Shown here one piece after another: positions 31,411 through 39,502 of a stretch of DNA of 44,454 bases. A program made the translations under genes and the position numbers. The notes under the pieces are model-generated. The model was not told the origin of the DNA, ran no database searches, and saw only the letters and a list, made by a program, of their open reading frames with translations. Position 1 is the first letter of the stretch, and every line of letters begins with the position of its first letter. This DNA comes from SIG603 sp964370635 (GTDB lineage: Bacteria > Bacillota > Clostridia > Oscillospirales > Acutalibacteraceae): the NCBI GenBank assembly GCA_964370635.1, contig CAYJJU010000019.1:1-44454 (forward strand), given 5' to 3'.

Positions 31411-32289
31411 ATGGATACTTTATTTGAATATCGGGATATATTAAATTCGCGCTATGAGGTGTTTTTAGATAGCTTAGATTTTGACCATAAAAGCGTTACG
31501 CCTCATTGGCATTATTTTATGGAGATAATTTATGTCATATCGGGAAGCTTTGAAGTGACGATTGACGGAAAAAAGAGCAGGGTAAAAGAGGATGGGATAG
31601 TTTTGTTTTTTCCTAGAAGCATACATTCTATGGAAAAAATTGAAAATAAACCGTCTAAATATTTTGTAATTAAGTTTGATATTAATAGGCTAAATATAGA
31701 AAATAGCTATACACCTAAGCTTTCGGGACTTTTCTCTAAGGCAAAAGAAAGCGATAATGCAAGCGTGGTGTTTTCTAAAGAGGAGCTAAAGGACTATGAT
31801 GTTAAAAAATATTTTGAAGCCTGCCTTTTGGAATCAAACAAAGAAAATTACGGATATGACCTTATAATTCACGGACAACTTATGTCACTTTTGATATCTC
31901 TTGTAAGGATTTGGAGAAGTAATGGCTTTGACACCGACTGCGTTGGCGCAAATTTAAAAGGTGAAAATTCTATTTACACCATTACAGAATATATAAATGA
32001 ACATTCCTCAGAACAAATAAAAGTGGAAGATATTGCGGCTAAATGCAATGTCAGCTACTCTTACTTTGCAAAGGAATTTAAGAAAATTTATGGAAGGTCG
32101 TGTAAGGAGTACATCGAGTTTATAAGAGTGTGCAAAGTCGAAAACATGCTTCTCTTTACCGATTTTGACCTAAATTATATAAGCCAAGAAGTTGGGTTTT
32201 CCGACAGTAGCCACCTCATTAAAACCTTTAAAAAAGTAAAAAATATTACTCCGAAGCAGTACAAAAAGCTAAAATCGGGCAATTTGTAA
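31411..32289 (+). CDS. AraC family transcriptional regulator
   Basis: This 292-residue activator or repressor has an N-terminal cupin-like sensor (THWHYFMEIIYVISGSF near 29-46) and a C-terminal pair of helix-turn-helix motifs: VEDIAAKCNVSYSYFAKEFK, then the second helix pair with YISQEVGFSDSSHLIKTFKK and ITPKQYKKL. The ligand is unknown, and sugar sensing is only a family tendency. The ATG follows GGAGGG. It lies 127 bp upstream of the antiporter operon on the same strand, so it may regulate that operon; a palindrome CAACAATTTTGTTG (32299-32312) between them could be an operator or a weak terminator. Confidence 0.92.
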   Translation: MDTLFEYRDILNSRYEVFLDSLDFDHKSVTPHWHYFMEIIYVISGSFEVTIDGKKSRVKEDGIVLFFPRSIHSMEKIENKPSKYFVIKFDINRLNIENSYTPKLSGLFSKAKESDNASVVFSKEELKDYDVKKYFEACLLESNKENYGYDLIIHGQLMSLLISLVRIWRSNGFDTDCVGANLKGENSIYTITEYINEHSSEQIKVEDIAAKCNVSYSYFAKEFKKIYGRSCKEYIEFIRVCKVENMLLFTDFDLNYISQEVGFSDSSHLIKTFKKVKNITPKQYKKLKSGNL

Positions 32290-32346
32290 TAAAAGTATCA
32301 ACAATTTTGTTGTTTTGTTTTCAAAAAATTAGTTTTATTTATTTTG

Positions 32347-32375
32347 TTGATTTATGAAAAAAATAGGAGTATAAT
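32347..32375 (+). promoter_or_regulatory. Antiporter operon promoter
   Basis: TTGATT (32347-32352), 17 bp and TATAAT (32370-32375), 42 bp before mnhE. Confidence 0.7.
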
Positions 32376-32416
32376 GAGTTTGTTTAAAGTTTATTAATAA
32401 TTAAGAGGTAAATAAA

Positions 32417-32887
32417 ATGCTTTTTATTTTATATTTTTTATGGATAGTATTTAATGGGAAAATCACATTTGAAATACTTTGGATAGGCGCACTTGTAAGC
32501 GGCGCTATATACTTTTTTTGTTGCAAATTTTTGGATTTTAGTCCTAAGAAAGAACTTTTCTTTGCGAAAAAAGCGTTGTTCTTTTTAAGATATGCAGGGC
32601 TACTCGTAAAAGAAATTTTAAAAGCGAATATAGAAGTAATAAAACTTTTGTTCTCAAGTGAGAAGCCAAAACCTGTGCTAATGCATTTTAATCCTAAATT
32701 TAAATCTGATGCGGCAAAAGTTATATTATCTCATTCAATTACACTAACCCCCGGTACAATTACTGTTGAAATTGTAGAGGGGGAATTTTGGGTACACTGT
32801 ATTGATGAAAGTTTTGCACAGGGGATAGATAATTCATCTTTTATTTGTCTGCTTAGAAAAATGGAGAGGAGCGAAAACAATGATTGA
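32417..32887 (+). CDS. mnhE: Na+/H+ antiporter subunit E
   Basis: This MnhE/MrpE-type subunit has 156 residues, with two to three N-terminal membrane helices and a cytoplasmic domain containing LSHSITLTPGTITVEI, the family signature. It is the first gene of a Mrp/Mbh-like operon; the subunit order E-F-G then B-C-D resembles the membrane arm of membrane-bound hydrogenases more than the A-G order of Bacillus Mrp. It overlaps mnhF by 8 bp. AGAGG precedes the ATG. Confidence 0.92.
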   Translation: MLFILYFLWIVFNGKITFEILWIGALVSGAIYFFCCKFLDFSPKKELFFAKKALFFLRYAGLLVKEILKANIEVIKLLFSSEKPKPVLMHFNPKFKSDAAKVILSHSITLTPGTITVEIVEGEFWVHCIDESFAQGIDNSSFICLLRKMERSENND

Positions 32888-33209
32888 AAGCTTGTATGAT
32901 TATTTATTTATAGTTTCGATAGTAATACTTTGCGCACTTGTTGTTTTTGCGCTTATAAGGGCGATAAGAGGGCCTAGGGTGGCCGACAGAATAATAGCCA
33001 TCAATACCATGGGTACATTAATAATCGTAATAATTGCCGTGTTATCGGCGCTACTTGATGAGGAATATCTTGTAGACATTTCTTTGATTTATGCGATGAT
33101 TAGTTTTTTAGCGGTTGTCGTTTTAACCAAGGTGTACATGGGTGCTCATGAGCAAGAGAAGCATGAGGCAAAGAAAAAACTTGAAGAAAACAAGGGAGGT
33201 AAGCCGTGA
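32880..33209 (+). CDS. mnhF: Na+/H+ antiporter subunit F
   Basis: This MrpF/MbhB-type subunit has 109 residues and three membrane helices. RGPRVADRIIAINTMGTL is the conserved segment. The C-terminus is highly charged with lysine and glutamate. Both ends overlap neighbouring genes (8 bp with mnhE, 4 bp with mnhG), showing coupled translation. Confidence 0.92.
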   Translation: MIESLYDYLFIVSIVILCALVVFALIRAIRGPRVADRIIAINTMGTLIIVIIAVLSALLDEEYLVDISLIYAMISFLAVVVLTKVYMGAHEQEKHEAKKKLEENKGGKP

Positions 33210-33526
33210 TGGAGTGGATAAAATATGGGTTTTCTGTTTTATTTATGGCTATAGGGCTATTCACCTTACTTGTCTCAATGTTTGGGATATTTAAATTTAA
33301 ATTTGCGATGAATCGCATGCATTTTGCGGCACTTGGAGACACCTTAGGGCTGTTATCTTGCCTTTTGTCGCTTATAATTTACTTTGGTTTTTCATTTGTC
33401 ATTTTAAAAATTTTACTGGTTGTTGCATTTTTATGGATTGCAAGCCCTGTCTCAAGCCATCTTATGACAAGGCTTGAGGCAACGACAAACGATGAGCTTG
33501 TCGACGAGTGTGAGGTGAGGAAATAA
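33206..33526 (+). CDS. mnhG: Na+/H+ antiporter subunit G
   Basis: This MrpG/MbhC-type subunit has 106 residues and three membrane helices. NRMHFAALGDTLG and WIASPVSSHLMTRL are family signatures. GGGAGGT precedes the start. GTG 33206 overlaps the mnhF stop as GTGA; ATG 33209, one codon further on, is an equally good start. Its stop overlaps the next ATG by one base (TAATG). Confidence 0.92.
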   Translation: MMEWIKYGFSVLFMAIGLFTLLVSMFGIFKFKFAMNRMHFAALGDTLGLLSCLLSLIIYFGFSFVILKILLVVAFLWIASPVSSHLMTRLEATTNDELVDECEVRK

Positions 33527-34575
33527 TGGAGTATATTAAGGCAGGACTTTTAATATTACTTGTCATTTGTGCCATCTGGGTAAGTTTTTCGAAAAAGCTT
33601 ATCAATGCAGTCGTAATATTCATGGCGTACAGCTGTATTATGTCTGTTATTTGGATAATAATTGAATCTCCCGACCTTGCAATTACAGAGGCGGCGGTAG
33701 GTGCAGGTGTAAGTGCGATTTTATTTTTCGTAACGCTTAAAAAAATTCACGCAGTAGAGCATGAAGAAGAGGCGGAAAAACCCGAGGACATAGTTGAGAT
33801 AGAAAAACATTGGGAGATGAAATTTTTCAATGTTTTGTATAAAGTAACTGCTGGGGTTATTTGTATAAGCTTAATAGTAATACTTTTATCTGTTGTTGCA
33901 AGGCTTCCGGAGTTTGGCGCCTCGGCAACACCTGATAACAACGAAGTTGTTGAGCGCTACATTACAAAGGGAATGGAAGAAACCGGTGCAGTAAACATAG
34001 TTACGGGAATAATTTTGGATTACAGGGCGTTTGACACCTTTGGCGAAGCCTGCGTTTTATTTGTTGCGGTTAGCTGTGTAATGATACTTTTAAGAGTGGA
34101 CACAAAGTCGAGCAGTCTGTCTATGCCCTCGGGCGAAAATGACAGATTATATGAGCCGAAAAATGACTTGATACTGCAAAAAACGGCGAAGATACTGGTG
34201 CCGATTATAATGCTTTTTGGCGTGTATATCATAGCAAATGGGCATTTATCGCCCGGCGGAGGATTTGCAGGCGGTGCGATAATAGGGGCAGGCCTTATAC
34301 TTTATCTTAATGCTTATGGCTTTAATAAAACAGAAAAGTTTTTTTCAGGCAAGCTATACAAGATAGTATCCACCACGTCGCTTACATTTTACTGCATAGC
34401 AAAAAGTTACTCGTTTTATACGGGGGCAAACCATATAGAAACATTTATTTCACCCGGTATAGCGGGAAATATATTGAGTGCTGGATTAATACTACCGCTT
34501 AATATCTGTGTGGGACTTGTTGTGTCTTGTACGATGTACTCCTTTTATGCTTATTTTAGAAAAGGCAATTTGTAA
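33526..34575 (+). CDS. Fused MbhD-MbhE-MnhB antiporter subunit
   Basis: The 349-residue protein joins parts that are separate in many systems. Residues 1-75 match MbhD/DUF4040 (SPDLAITEAAVGAGVSAILF). Residues about 100-200 match MbhE (VNIVTGIILDYRAFDTFGEA). Residues 215-349 match MnhB/MrpB (GHLSPGGGFAGGAIIGAG). The first two correspond to the C-terminal end of MrpA, which is otherwise absent as one large protein. About ten membrane helices are predicted. This domain set is a mark of Mbh-type membrane arms. Confidence 0.88.
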   Translation: MEYIKAGLLILLVICAIWVSFSKKLINAVVIFMAYSCIMSVIWIIIESPDLAITEAAVGAGVSAILFFVTLKKIHAVEHEEEAEKPEDIVEIEKHWEMKFFNVLYKVTAGVICISLIVILLSVVARLPEFGASATPDNNEVVERYITKGMEETGAVNIVTGIILDYRAFDTFGEACVLFVAVSCVMILLRVDTKSSSLSMPSGENDRLYEPKNDLILQKTAKILVPIIMLFGVYIIANGHLSPGGGFAGGAIIGAGLILYLNAYGFNKTEKFFSGKLYKIVSTTSLTFYCIAKSYSFYTGANHIETFISPGIAGNILSAGLILPLNICVGLVVSCTMYSFYAYFRKGNL

Positions 34576-34595
34576 AGTGAAACGGAGAGGTATTT

Positions 34596-34970
34596 ATGGG
34601 AAATATATTTGTAAATTTTGAGGCCACCATAGCTGTAATTTTGTTTGCTATCGGATTTACATGTCTCATGCTAAATAAAAATTTAATAAAAAAAATTATA
34701 GGTCTTAACATAATGGACACTGCAATTTACTTGTTTTTGGCCGCAAAAGGGTATATAGAGGGCAGAAAAGCTCCTATAGTAGTCGACGGCGTTGTAGATG
34801 TTGAAGCGTATATAAACCCTATTCCAAGCGCTTTGGTGCTTACGGGAATAGTTGTGTCGGTAAGCGTTACGGCAATTTTGCTTGCCATGACTATAAGGCT
34901 TTACAGGCGCTACAAAACGCTAAATATTGATGAAATTATGATGCATCATGCAAAAGAGGTGTCACAATGA
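34596..34970 (+). CDS. mnhC: Na+/H+ antiporter subunit C
   Basis: This MrpC subunit is homologous to complex I NuoK and has 124 residues and three membrane helices; IIGLNIMDTAIYLFL and NPIPSALVLTGIVVSVSVTA are the conserved segments. GGAGAGG lies before the ATG. It overlaps the next gene by 4 bp (ATGA). It is expected to sit between the MnhB part and the D subunits in the membrane arm. Confidence 0.92.
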   Translation: MGNIFVNFEATIAVILFAIGFTCLMLNKNLIKKIIGLNIMDTAIYLFLAAKGYIEGRKAPIVVDGVVDVEAYINPIPSALVLTGIVVSVSVTAILLAMTIRLYRRYKTLNIDEIMMHHAKEVSQ

Positions 34971-36460
34971 GTTTTGTTCAAAATTTTCCGTTTTTTTCTA
35001 TAGTGCTTTCGATGTTTGGGGCGATAATATCCTCCGTCTTGCCATCTAGGGTAGCAAAATGGGTGTCGTATATCGTAATCGGTTCGGTGGTTGTAATGTC
35101 TTCGCTTTTGCTTTTCTATTTCACGCAAAACGGCGGGGCGTATGTATATCTGATGGGGCATTTTCCGGCACCTTGGGGAAATGTTATCAGGGCAGGCATT
35201 TTAGAGGCCGGCATGGCACTGTTTTTCTCTCTTGTAATGTTTTTAAGCGTCATGTCCGGTGAAAGAAATGTCGTAAAGGACATAGAAGCTAAGAAAGTTA
35301 ATTTATTTTATCTTTTGGTAAATATTTTGCTAGGCTCAATGCTTGCGATTATTTATACAAATGACATGTTTACCGCTTATGTATTTGTTGAAATGAACAC
35401 ATTGGCGGCTTGTGGGCTTATAGTAATAAGGCAAAAAGGACATGCCATAGTCGCAGGAATGAGATATATGGTTATGAGCCTTTTGGGCTCGGGTCTGTTT
35501 TTGATGGGCACATGTCTGCTTTATGACATGACAGGACATCTTGTCATGAGCGAAATGCGTGCCTCGATACTTGAAATTATTCAGTCGGGCAATAATAATG
35601 CTATCCCACTGCTTATAACAATAGGCCTTACCTGTGCAGGACTTGCGATAAAGAGTGCGCTGTTTCCCTTTCATTCGTGGGTGCCGGACACCTATGGCTA
35701 TGCAAGTGCTGTTCCGGCCTCGCTTCTTTCAAGCCTTGTTTCAAAGGCGTATATTTTCTTGCTGATTAAATTGATATACAGGGTAATAGGCTTGCCGATA
35801 ATTAGAAATAGCGGAATACTCGATGTTTTCTATATTTTAGGCGTAATAGGAATGATAGTCGGCTCTATAGGCGCTATAAAGGAACTTGATTTAAGGCGAA
35901 TGATAGCGTATTCTTCGGTTGCGCAAATAGGGTATATTTATATGGGAATAGGGCTTGGAAATGCGGCAGGCATTACGGCGGCTGTTTTCCATATCATAGT
36001 TCATGGTGCGACAAAGGCACTGCTATTTATGGCAGGTGCCGGACTTACTGGAGTGTCGGGCGATAGTAAAAAGTTTGAAGACTTAACGGGCTCCGGCTTT
36101 AGAAATCCTATAGCGGGCATTGCCTTTGCCGTAGGCTGTCTTTCAATGGTCGGTATACCGATGTTTGCAGGCTTTATGTCGAAAGTAATGTTTGCCACCG
36201 CGGCGGTTGCTACAAATGAAAGCACGTGGATTACACTTATAGCACTTGCAGTAAGCACGGTGCTTAATACCATGTATTTTTTAAGGACACTCATGCGCAT
36301 TTACACAAAAAGCGGCGCAAAGGCGGAGTATGTCAAAAATACAAACAAATCGGTAAGATACGTGGTAGGCGTAAGTGCCTTGTGTATTGTTAATGTGTTG
36401 ATTGGAATAAGTGCTCAGCCTATTGTTAATTTCATCACAGAGGGACTAAGAACATTCTGA
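34967..36460 (+). CDS. mnhD: Antiporter subunit D (ND2/ND4/ND5-like), first copy
   Basis: This MrpD-like proton-translocating subunit has 497 residues and about 14 membrane helices. The key acidic residue is Glu142 (FVEMNTLAACG) and the key lysine is Lys229 (AIKSALFPFHSWVPD), both needed for proton transfer in complex I-like pumps; a second lysine lies in SSLVSKAYIFLLIK. It is the closest of the four ND-like proteins to canonical MrpD. A 64-bp gap without features separates it from the next gene. Confidence 0.9.
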   Translation: MSFVQNFPFFSIVLSMFGAIISSVLPSRVAKWVSYIVIGSVVVMSSLLLFYFTQNGGAYVYLMGHFPAPWGNVIRAGILEAGMALFFSLVMFLSVMSGERNVVKDIEAKKVNLFYLLVNILLGSMLAIIYTNDMFTAYVFVEMNTLAACGLIVIRQKGHAIVAGMRYMVMSLLGSGLFLMGTCLLYDMTGHLVMSEMRASILEIIQSGNNNAIPLLITIGLTCAGLAIKSALFPFHSWVPDTYGYASAVPASLLSSLVSKAYIFLLIKLIYRVIGLPIIRNSGILDVFYILGVIGMIVGSIGAIKELDLRRMIAYSSVAQIGYIYMGIGLGNAAGITAAVFHIIVHGATKALLFMAGAGLTGVSGDSKKFEDLTGSGFRNPIAGIAFAVGCLSMVGIPMFAGFMSKVMFATAAVATNESTWITLIALAVSTVLNTMYFLRTLMRIYTKSGAKAEYVKNTNKSVRYVVGVSALCIVNVLIGISAQPIVNFITEGLRTF

Positions 36461-36524
36461 TGATTTAAGATGATATTTAATTGCACTGCATAAGTTATTT
36501 TTAGTTGCGAAATGGAGTATTTAT

Positions 36525-38000
36525 ATGAGCGGAAATTTTGAATTTTTAGTGCCGACTTTCTTGCCGATTGTGGTGGGTGCGGTGATAGCTACATGTAAAA
36601 AGCTGAATAAAACCTTGCTTTTAAGAGTTTTGGTGCTGTGCACTCTCTTGGTGTCGAGTGTTTTTGTGTTTTACATTAATTTTTCGGGTGCCGACTTGTC
36701 TTTAACGGTATATGAATTTACATCTAGCATTTCCATAAATTTTATGGCGGATGAGGCAGGCTCGTTTTTTTCTACAATAACTACGGTTTTGTGGGTTCTT
36801 GTGTTGTTTTTTTCGTTTGAATATGTCAAGCACGAAAAAAGAGAACAGCAGTTTTTTGGTTTTTACTTAATGACCTTCGGGGCGATAATTGCCCTTGATT
36901 ATGCCGCTAATTTGGTAAGTTTTTATCTATTTTTTGAAGTCATGACCTTGGCTAGTCTTCCGCTTGTCATACATTCAAGAACAAAAGAGGCCATAGCCGC
37001 TGCGCTTAAATATTTAATTTATTCTTTATGCGGAGCATTCATGAGTCTTTTAGGCGTGATTTTTATCACATTTTACGCAAGAAGCACAAGTTTTGAAGGC
37101 GGAGGCGTCTTTAACGATATCGAAGTCGTGGTAAATAAGGACTTGCTTTTAGTTGCTATATTTATTACTATACTCGGCTTTGCCATAAAAGGCGGAATTT
37201 TTCCGTTTCACGGCTGGCTTCCTACCGCACATCCGGTGGCACCTGCGCCTGCAAGTGCCGTGCTCTCGGGCTTAATCACAAAGGCCGGAGTTTTGGGCGT
37301 TGTTAGAATAATTTATTATATGTGTGGAGATTTATACTTGATAGGCACTTGGGTGCAGTATACACTATTAATTTTAAGCATCATTACCATAGTCATGGGC
37401 TCTATGATGGCGTATAGGGAAAAGGAGCTGAAAAAGCGCCTTGCGTATTCTACGGTAAGTCAGGTGTCCTATGTGCTGTTTGGAATATTCCTACTCACCC
37501 TTGACGGCTACAGGGGCGCTATGACTCATGTCTATTTTCACGCAATAATGAAAGTGGGTCTTTTCTTGATAGCAGGCGCAATAATTTATAAGACCGGCAA
37601 GACTAAAGTTGACGACCTCAAAAACTTGGGACATCAAATGCCGATTACCATGATATGTTTTGCCCTTTTCTCATTAGGCCTTGTGGGAATACCGCCTACA
37701 AGCGGATTTATAAGCAAGTGGTTTTTGGCGATAGGCTCGCTGTATTCAAACATAGATGTAATATCGTGGGTAGGGGCTGTGGCGCTCTTATTAAGTGCTG
37801 TGCTCACTGCAGGCTATTTACTAGTGCCTGTTTTCTCGGCATTTTTTGAAGAGAGAAAGTTTAGTAGGCTTAAAAAAGAGAAATTATCGGCAAATATGAT
37901 AATTCCCATAATTATTCTTGCGGGAGTCACAGTTTTGTTTGGTATAGTAAACGGCGGCATTTTAGGGGCTGTCGATGAAATGATACTAAGTATATTTTAG
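36525..38000 (+). CDS. Antiporter subunit D-like, second copy
   Basis: This proton-conducting membrane transporter subunit has 491 residues. The helix-5 glutamate is Glu138 (LFFEVMTLASLPL), the helix-7 lysine is Lys222 (AIKGGIFPFHGWLPTAHPVA), and a further lysine lies in SGLITKAGVLGVVR. All residues expected of a functional ND2/ND4/ND5-like unit are present. Identity to the neighbouring copies is clear only around these motifs, so they diverged long ago. ATG follows TGGAG. Confidence 0.9.
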   Translation: MSGNFEFLVPTFLPIVVGAVIATCKKLNKTLLLRVLVLCTLLVSSVFVFYINFSGADLSLTVYEFTSSISINFMADEAGSFFSTITTVLWVLVLFFSFEYVKHEKREQQFFGFYLMTFGAIIALDYAANLVSFYLFFEVMTLASLPLVIHSRTKEAIAAALKYLIYSLCGAFMSLLGVIFITFYARSTSFEGGGVFNDIEVVVNKDLLLVAIFITILGFAIKGGIFPFHGWLPTAHPVAPAPASAVLSGLITKAGVLGVVRIIYYMCGDLYLIGTWVQYTLLILSIITIVMGSMMAYREKELKKRLAYSTVSQVSYVLFGIFLLTLDGYRGAMTHVYFHAIMKVGLFLIAGAIIYKTGKTKVDDLKNLGHQMPITMICFALFSLGLVGIPPTSGFISKWFLAIGSLYSNIDVISWVGAVALLLSAVLTAGYLLVPVFSAFFEERKFSRLKKEKLSANMIIPIIILAGVTVLFGIVNGGILGAVDEMILSIF

Positions 38001-38016
38001 AAAGGGGGAAATTTTT

Positions 38017-39486
38017 ATGCCGGCTTATATGGCATTTGTGTGTATAATACTTCCAATTATTACAGGAGTTTCCCTGTTTTTAATTAATTTTAACTCAAGA
38101 AGAGCACGTCTGATTTATATTATGATAATGCTCATAATATCATCGGCGTTTACAATAACGTTTTTAGTTTTAGCAAACGGTGAAACTTTTTACCTTTGGT
38201 ATATTATGGATGACATTTATATTTCCTTTAAAGTCGACGGCTTGGGGAGTGTATTTGCAGGGCTTGTTTCAGTTTTGTGGCCGCCTGCAACTCTTTATGC
38301 GTTTGAGTATATGAAAAAAGAGGAGAGGCAAATTTCTTTCTTTGCATTTTACTGTATCACCTATGGTGTAACCTTGGGCATTTGTTTTGCCTCAGACGTA
38401 ATTACTATGTATGTATTTTATGAATTTTTGACCTTGGTCACAATACCGCTTGTCTTTCACTATCAAACAGTGGAGTCACGTCGTGCGGTTAGAAAATACA
38501 TGTATTACTCTATAGCAGGTGCGGCTTTAGGATTTATGACCATTGCTTTTGTAATTGTTTTTAGCCAAAATTTAGATTTTGTTTACGGTGGAATTTTAAA
38601 CGAGCGCTATGTTTCGTTTAACTATGAAATTATGCGACTTGTCTATGTGCTTGCGTTTTTAGGATTTGGCGTGAAGGCGGCAGTTTTTCCTCTTCACGGC
38701 TGGCTTCCTACGGCGTCAGTTGCACCGACACCCGTAACGGCACTTTTGCATGCGGTGGCAGTGGTTAAATCGGGTGCGTTTGTAATAATGAGAATGACGT
38801 ATTATGTGTTTGGCGCAGATTTCTTAGAAGGAACTAATGCGCAGATTGCTGTCATGATGATAGCCTGTGTTACGATAATTTACGGCTCGGTAAAGGCTGT
38901 AAAGGAAAGACATATAAAAAGGCGACTTGCATATTCTACCATAAGCAATTTGTCATATATTTTGCTAGGTGTAAGTTTTATGACGCCGTGGGGGCTTTTC
39001 GCCGCACTATTGCATATGATTTTTCACGCAATAATAAAAATATCCCTATTTTTCTGCGCTGGAAGTATTATGCACTATGCGCATAAAACGCAGGTCGATG
39101 ATTTAGAAGGACTTGGAAAGAAAATGCCGTTTATTTTCACTTGTTTTTCTATATGCTCTTTGGCGCTTATGGGCGTGCCTCCTTTGGCAGGGTTTTTTAG
39201 CAAATTCCAGCTTGCCTATGCGGCAATTGATGCAAAGCAGTGGTATTCGTACATAGGGGCCACGGTGCTCTTTGTTTCGGCGGGCTTAATGGTTATTTAT
39301 TTGCTGTTTATCGCAGTAAAAGCGTTTTTCCCTAAAGAGGGACATGTGATTACAGGAGAAATAAAAAACCCAGGTATGCTCATGAAACTACCCATAGCAT
39401 TTTTTACGGTGCTAAGTATTTTGGTGGCTTTCTTCATGTCGCCGCTTATTAATTATTTAATAAACATAAGTTTTGGGCTTATTTGA
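38017..39486 (+). CDS. Antiporter subunit D-like, third copy
   Basis: This 489-residue complex I-like antiporter subunit has about 14 membrane helices. Glu136 (YVFYEFLTLVTIPLVFH) and Lys220 (FGVKAAVFPLHGWLPTA) are conserved, and the TPVTALLHAVAVVKSGAF segment resembles the NuoL/MrpA-N type more than MrpD. GGGGG precedes the ATG by a normal distance. Together with the second copy it may replace the N-terminal part of MrpA. Confidence 0.9.
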   Translation: MPAYMAFVCIILPIITGVSLFLINFNSRRARLIYIMIMLIISSAFTITFLVLANGETFYLWYIMDDIYISFKVDGLGSVFAGLVSVLWPPATLYAFEYMKKEERQISFFAFYCITYGVTLGICFASDVITMYVFYEFLTLVTIPLVFHYQTVESRRAVRKYMYYSIAGAALGFMTIAFVIVFSQNLDFVYGGILNERYVSFNYEIMRLVYVLAFLGFGVKAAVFPLHGWLPTASVAPTPVTALLHAVAVVKSGAFVIMRMTYYVFGADFLEGTNAQIAVMMIACVTIIYGSVKAVKERHIKRRLAYSTISNLSYILLGVSFMTPWGLFAALLHMIFHAIIKISLFFCAGSIMHYAHKTQVDDLEGLGKKMPFIFTCFSICSLALMGVPPLAGFFSKFQLAYAAIDAKQWYSYIGATVLFVSAGLMVIYLLFIAVKAFFPKEGHVITGEIKNPGMLMKLPIAFFTVLSILVAFFMSPLINYLINISFGLI

Positions 39487-39502
39487 GAAAGAAGGTTTTT
39501 AG